NCBI GenBank assembly: GCA_027858275.1
Contig: JAQIDA010000207.1
Span: 1 to 6,984 of the forward strand
Direction: 5' to 3'
Origin: Candidatus Kapaibacterium sp.
Lineage (GTDB): Bacteria > Bacteroidota > Ignavibacteria > Kapaibacteriales > UBA2268
Length of the DNA stretch: 6,984 bases
In this document: positions 5,697 to 6,984 of the stretch, piece by piece
Position numbering within the stretch: position 1 is the stretch's first letter
How the letters are laid out: every line of letters starts with the position of its first letter
The notes under the pieces: generated by a model
Told to the model about the DNA's origin: nothing
What the model saw: only the letters and a program-made list of their open reading frames with translations
Database searches by the model: none
Made by a program: the position numbers and the translations under genes

Positions 5697-6984
5697 TTAT
5701 TCACTATCTTCCTGATTTACTGCTGTTTCGATAGTGATAACAACTGTTCTGCAGTAGAATCTTCCTTCAGGCAGATCGTTGTCATAGAGCAAATCAGACT
5801 CACCTACGCCTCTGACTTTGGCGCCGGAAAGTTTCATCAACCGCGAGACTTCCTTCGCGCGAGCGTCTGAGATTCTCTGGTTGGCCCTTGCTTCGCCCAT
5901 TTTATCGGAATATCCGGTGATAACAATACTTGATTTGGGGCGAACTCTATTCTTGACAAAATCAACTAATTTTTTATTTCTGCCGCTGAGTTTCATCTTA
6001 CCGTAGTCAAACAGAATTAAGCTGTAATACTCAAATTCTTTATCCTGCAAATTCTCAAGACGTTTTCTGTCGAGAGTAATCTGTTTTACGGGAAGCCACT
6101 GATCTTCAGTCACGGCAATGTTAGTAAAGACATCTTCCGCTTCCAAAACATAAGTAATTTGTCCGCCCTGATTAGGTGCTGTCGGATCTTTTGTGGAAAT
6201 ATTCCATTCGAGAAATTCCGGCACATCATTTTTCCCCGAGAAACTTGTAAGTTCTGAATTGCCCTGTTTCACGGTTAAGTTCCATGATTTAAGTTTCACC
6301 TCGCTGTCTATATTCGGATAGAATCTGATTGTAGCGGCAGATATTTCTCTCAGCGTATCAACAGTTATAACGGGTTCCAATATAGCTCTGTTCGAGCACA
6401 GTATTTCGACTCTGCGATTTTCTTCCATACCCTCTGCTTCGTTTGGTTTGGACGGATCGCGCGGCAGATTGCGGGCTTTTATAGTCATCCTTGATTCATC
6501 AACTTCCCAAACATCACGGAAATAATCTCGTATGGTCTCGGCTCTTGCTTTTGAAAGTGCCTTGTTTTTCTTTTCTGTGCCTCGATCCGCGTTATGGCCG
6601 GTAATCGTAATCTTGTCATCAGGATTCTCTTGCAATCGTTTACCCATAATATTCAAGGCGTGATAGTAAGTATCCATCACATTCATATTGTGCAATCGAA
6701 GCAAACTGAAGTTTTCAGTTTCAGCTTTATTCAGCAATTTATATCTTTTAGGAAGTTCTGCTGAATTCTCATCGAAGAAGAAATAATTAAGCAAAGGACG
6801 CATATTGTGCGTTATGAAATCCTCGATTTTAATATCAAAGTCATCCGGTTCAAATCCGTTGCTGTCGACCTGTGTGGCACTTACCGATACGGCTAAAGAC
6901 GGAGCATCGGGAGCAACAGGATAATCAGGCATCGGTGCGTCCGGTGCAGGCGGTGGTGGTGGCGGCGGCGGTGCAGGCTGTCTG
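5697..6984 (-). CDS. OmpA-family protein with two OmpA-like modules and a proline-rich linker (N-terminus off window)
   Basis: The frame remains open to the window edge, so ATG 6932 is internal; before it the protein reads PAPPPPPPPPAPDAP, a linker that usually separates an N-terminal domain from what follows. Counting from that Met, a first OmpA-like module covers about 45-185 (YFFFDENSAELPKRY, TGHNADRG, SKARAETI, NRRVEIL). A beta-rich segment (about 190-285, ending YVLEAEDVFTN) resembles FlgD/Ig-like folds. A second OmpA-like module covers about 300-402. The second keeps the peptidoglycan-binding pair, D343 in TGYSDKMG and R358, 15 residues apart as in E. coli OmpA. In the first module the matching position is A115 (with D116 next to it) opposite R130, so diaminopimelate binding may be lost. 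The likely role is tethering the outer membrane or a surface structure to peptidoglycan in the periplasm. The missing N-terminus may hold a barrel, repeats or a lipobox. Confidence 0.85.
   Translation of the reverse strand, partial: RQPAPPPPPPPPAPDAPMPDYPVAPDAPSLAVSVSATQVDSNGFEPDDFDIKIEDFITHNMRPLLNYFFFDENSAELPKRYKLLNKAETENFSLLRLHNMNVMDTYYHALNIMGKRLQENPDDKITITGHNADRGTEKKNKALSKARAETIRDYFRDVWEVDESRMTIKARNLPRDPSKPNEAEGMEENRRVEILCSNRAILEPVITVDTLREISAATIRFYPNIDSEVKLKSWNLTVKQGNSELTSFSGKNDVPEFLEWNISTKDPTAPNQGGQITYVLEAEDVFTNIAVTEDQWLPVKQITLDRKRLENLQDKEFEYYSLILFDYGKMKLSGRNKKLVDFVKNRVRPKSSIVITGYSDKMGEARANQRISDARAKEVSRLMKLSGAKVRGVGESDLLYDNDLPEGRFYCRTVVITIETAVNQEDSE

Noticed and set aside
6930..6932. ATG at 6932 as the start of the OmpA-like protein
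   Set aside because: The same frame continues upstream through a proline-rich linker to the window edge, and no signal peptide follows this ATG.

Overview
The window reads as ordinary chromosome from a free-living Gram-negative bacterium. It has moderate G+C with AT-rich gaps, a lipoprotein- or secretion-type OmpA protein implying an outer membrane and peptidoglycan, and TPR proteins of a style common in the Bacteroidota/Chlorobi/Ignavibacteria (FCB) assemblage. That placement rests on protein style only and is tentative. I see no phage, CRISPR, tRNA or rRNA, and no intact mobile element.

Layout: (1) nt 1-357, + strand: the C-terminal end of a membrane transporter, probably MFS. (2) nt 379-418: a strong hairpin with T-runs on both sides, serving as a shared terminator for the two genes that converge on it. 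(3) nt 455-2587, - strand: a 710-residue fused dehydrogenase, an MDR/alcohol-dehydrogenase-like half joined to a Gfo/Idh/MocA half. (4) nt 2588-2946: a 359-nt gap with several inverted repeats and no credible gene. (5) nt 2947-4070, - strand: mtnA, 5-methylthioribose-1-phosphate isomerase of methionine salvage, interrupted by a one-base deletion. A search for coding starts would find only a 314-residue piece from 3891, but the missing first 60 residues can be read upstream in another frame. (6) nt 4067-5491, - strand: a secreted or membrane-anchored TPR protein whose stop overlaps the restored mtnA start as ATGA. (7) nt 5697-6984, - strand: the C-terminal part of a protein with two OmpA-like modules and a proline-rich linker, running off the window.

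The TPR gene and mtnA appear to be one transcription unit, with a sigma70-like promoter at 5540-5568, an ATGA overlap and an internal Shine-Dalgarno. The dehydrogenase is probably transcribed separately and the OmpA-like gene upstream is probably a separate unit too. No single pathway unites the genes. The best observation is the mtnA lesion, which falls inside the RGAPxIG substrate-binding motif. I found no convincing new multi-gene system.
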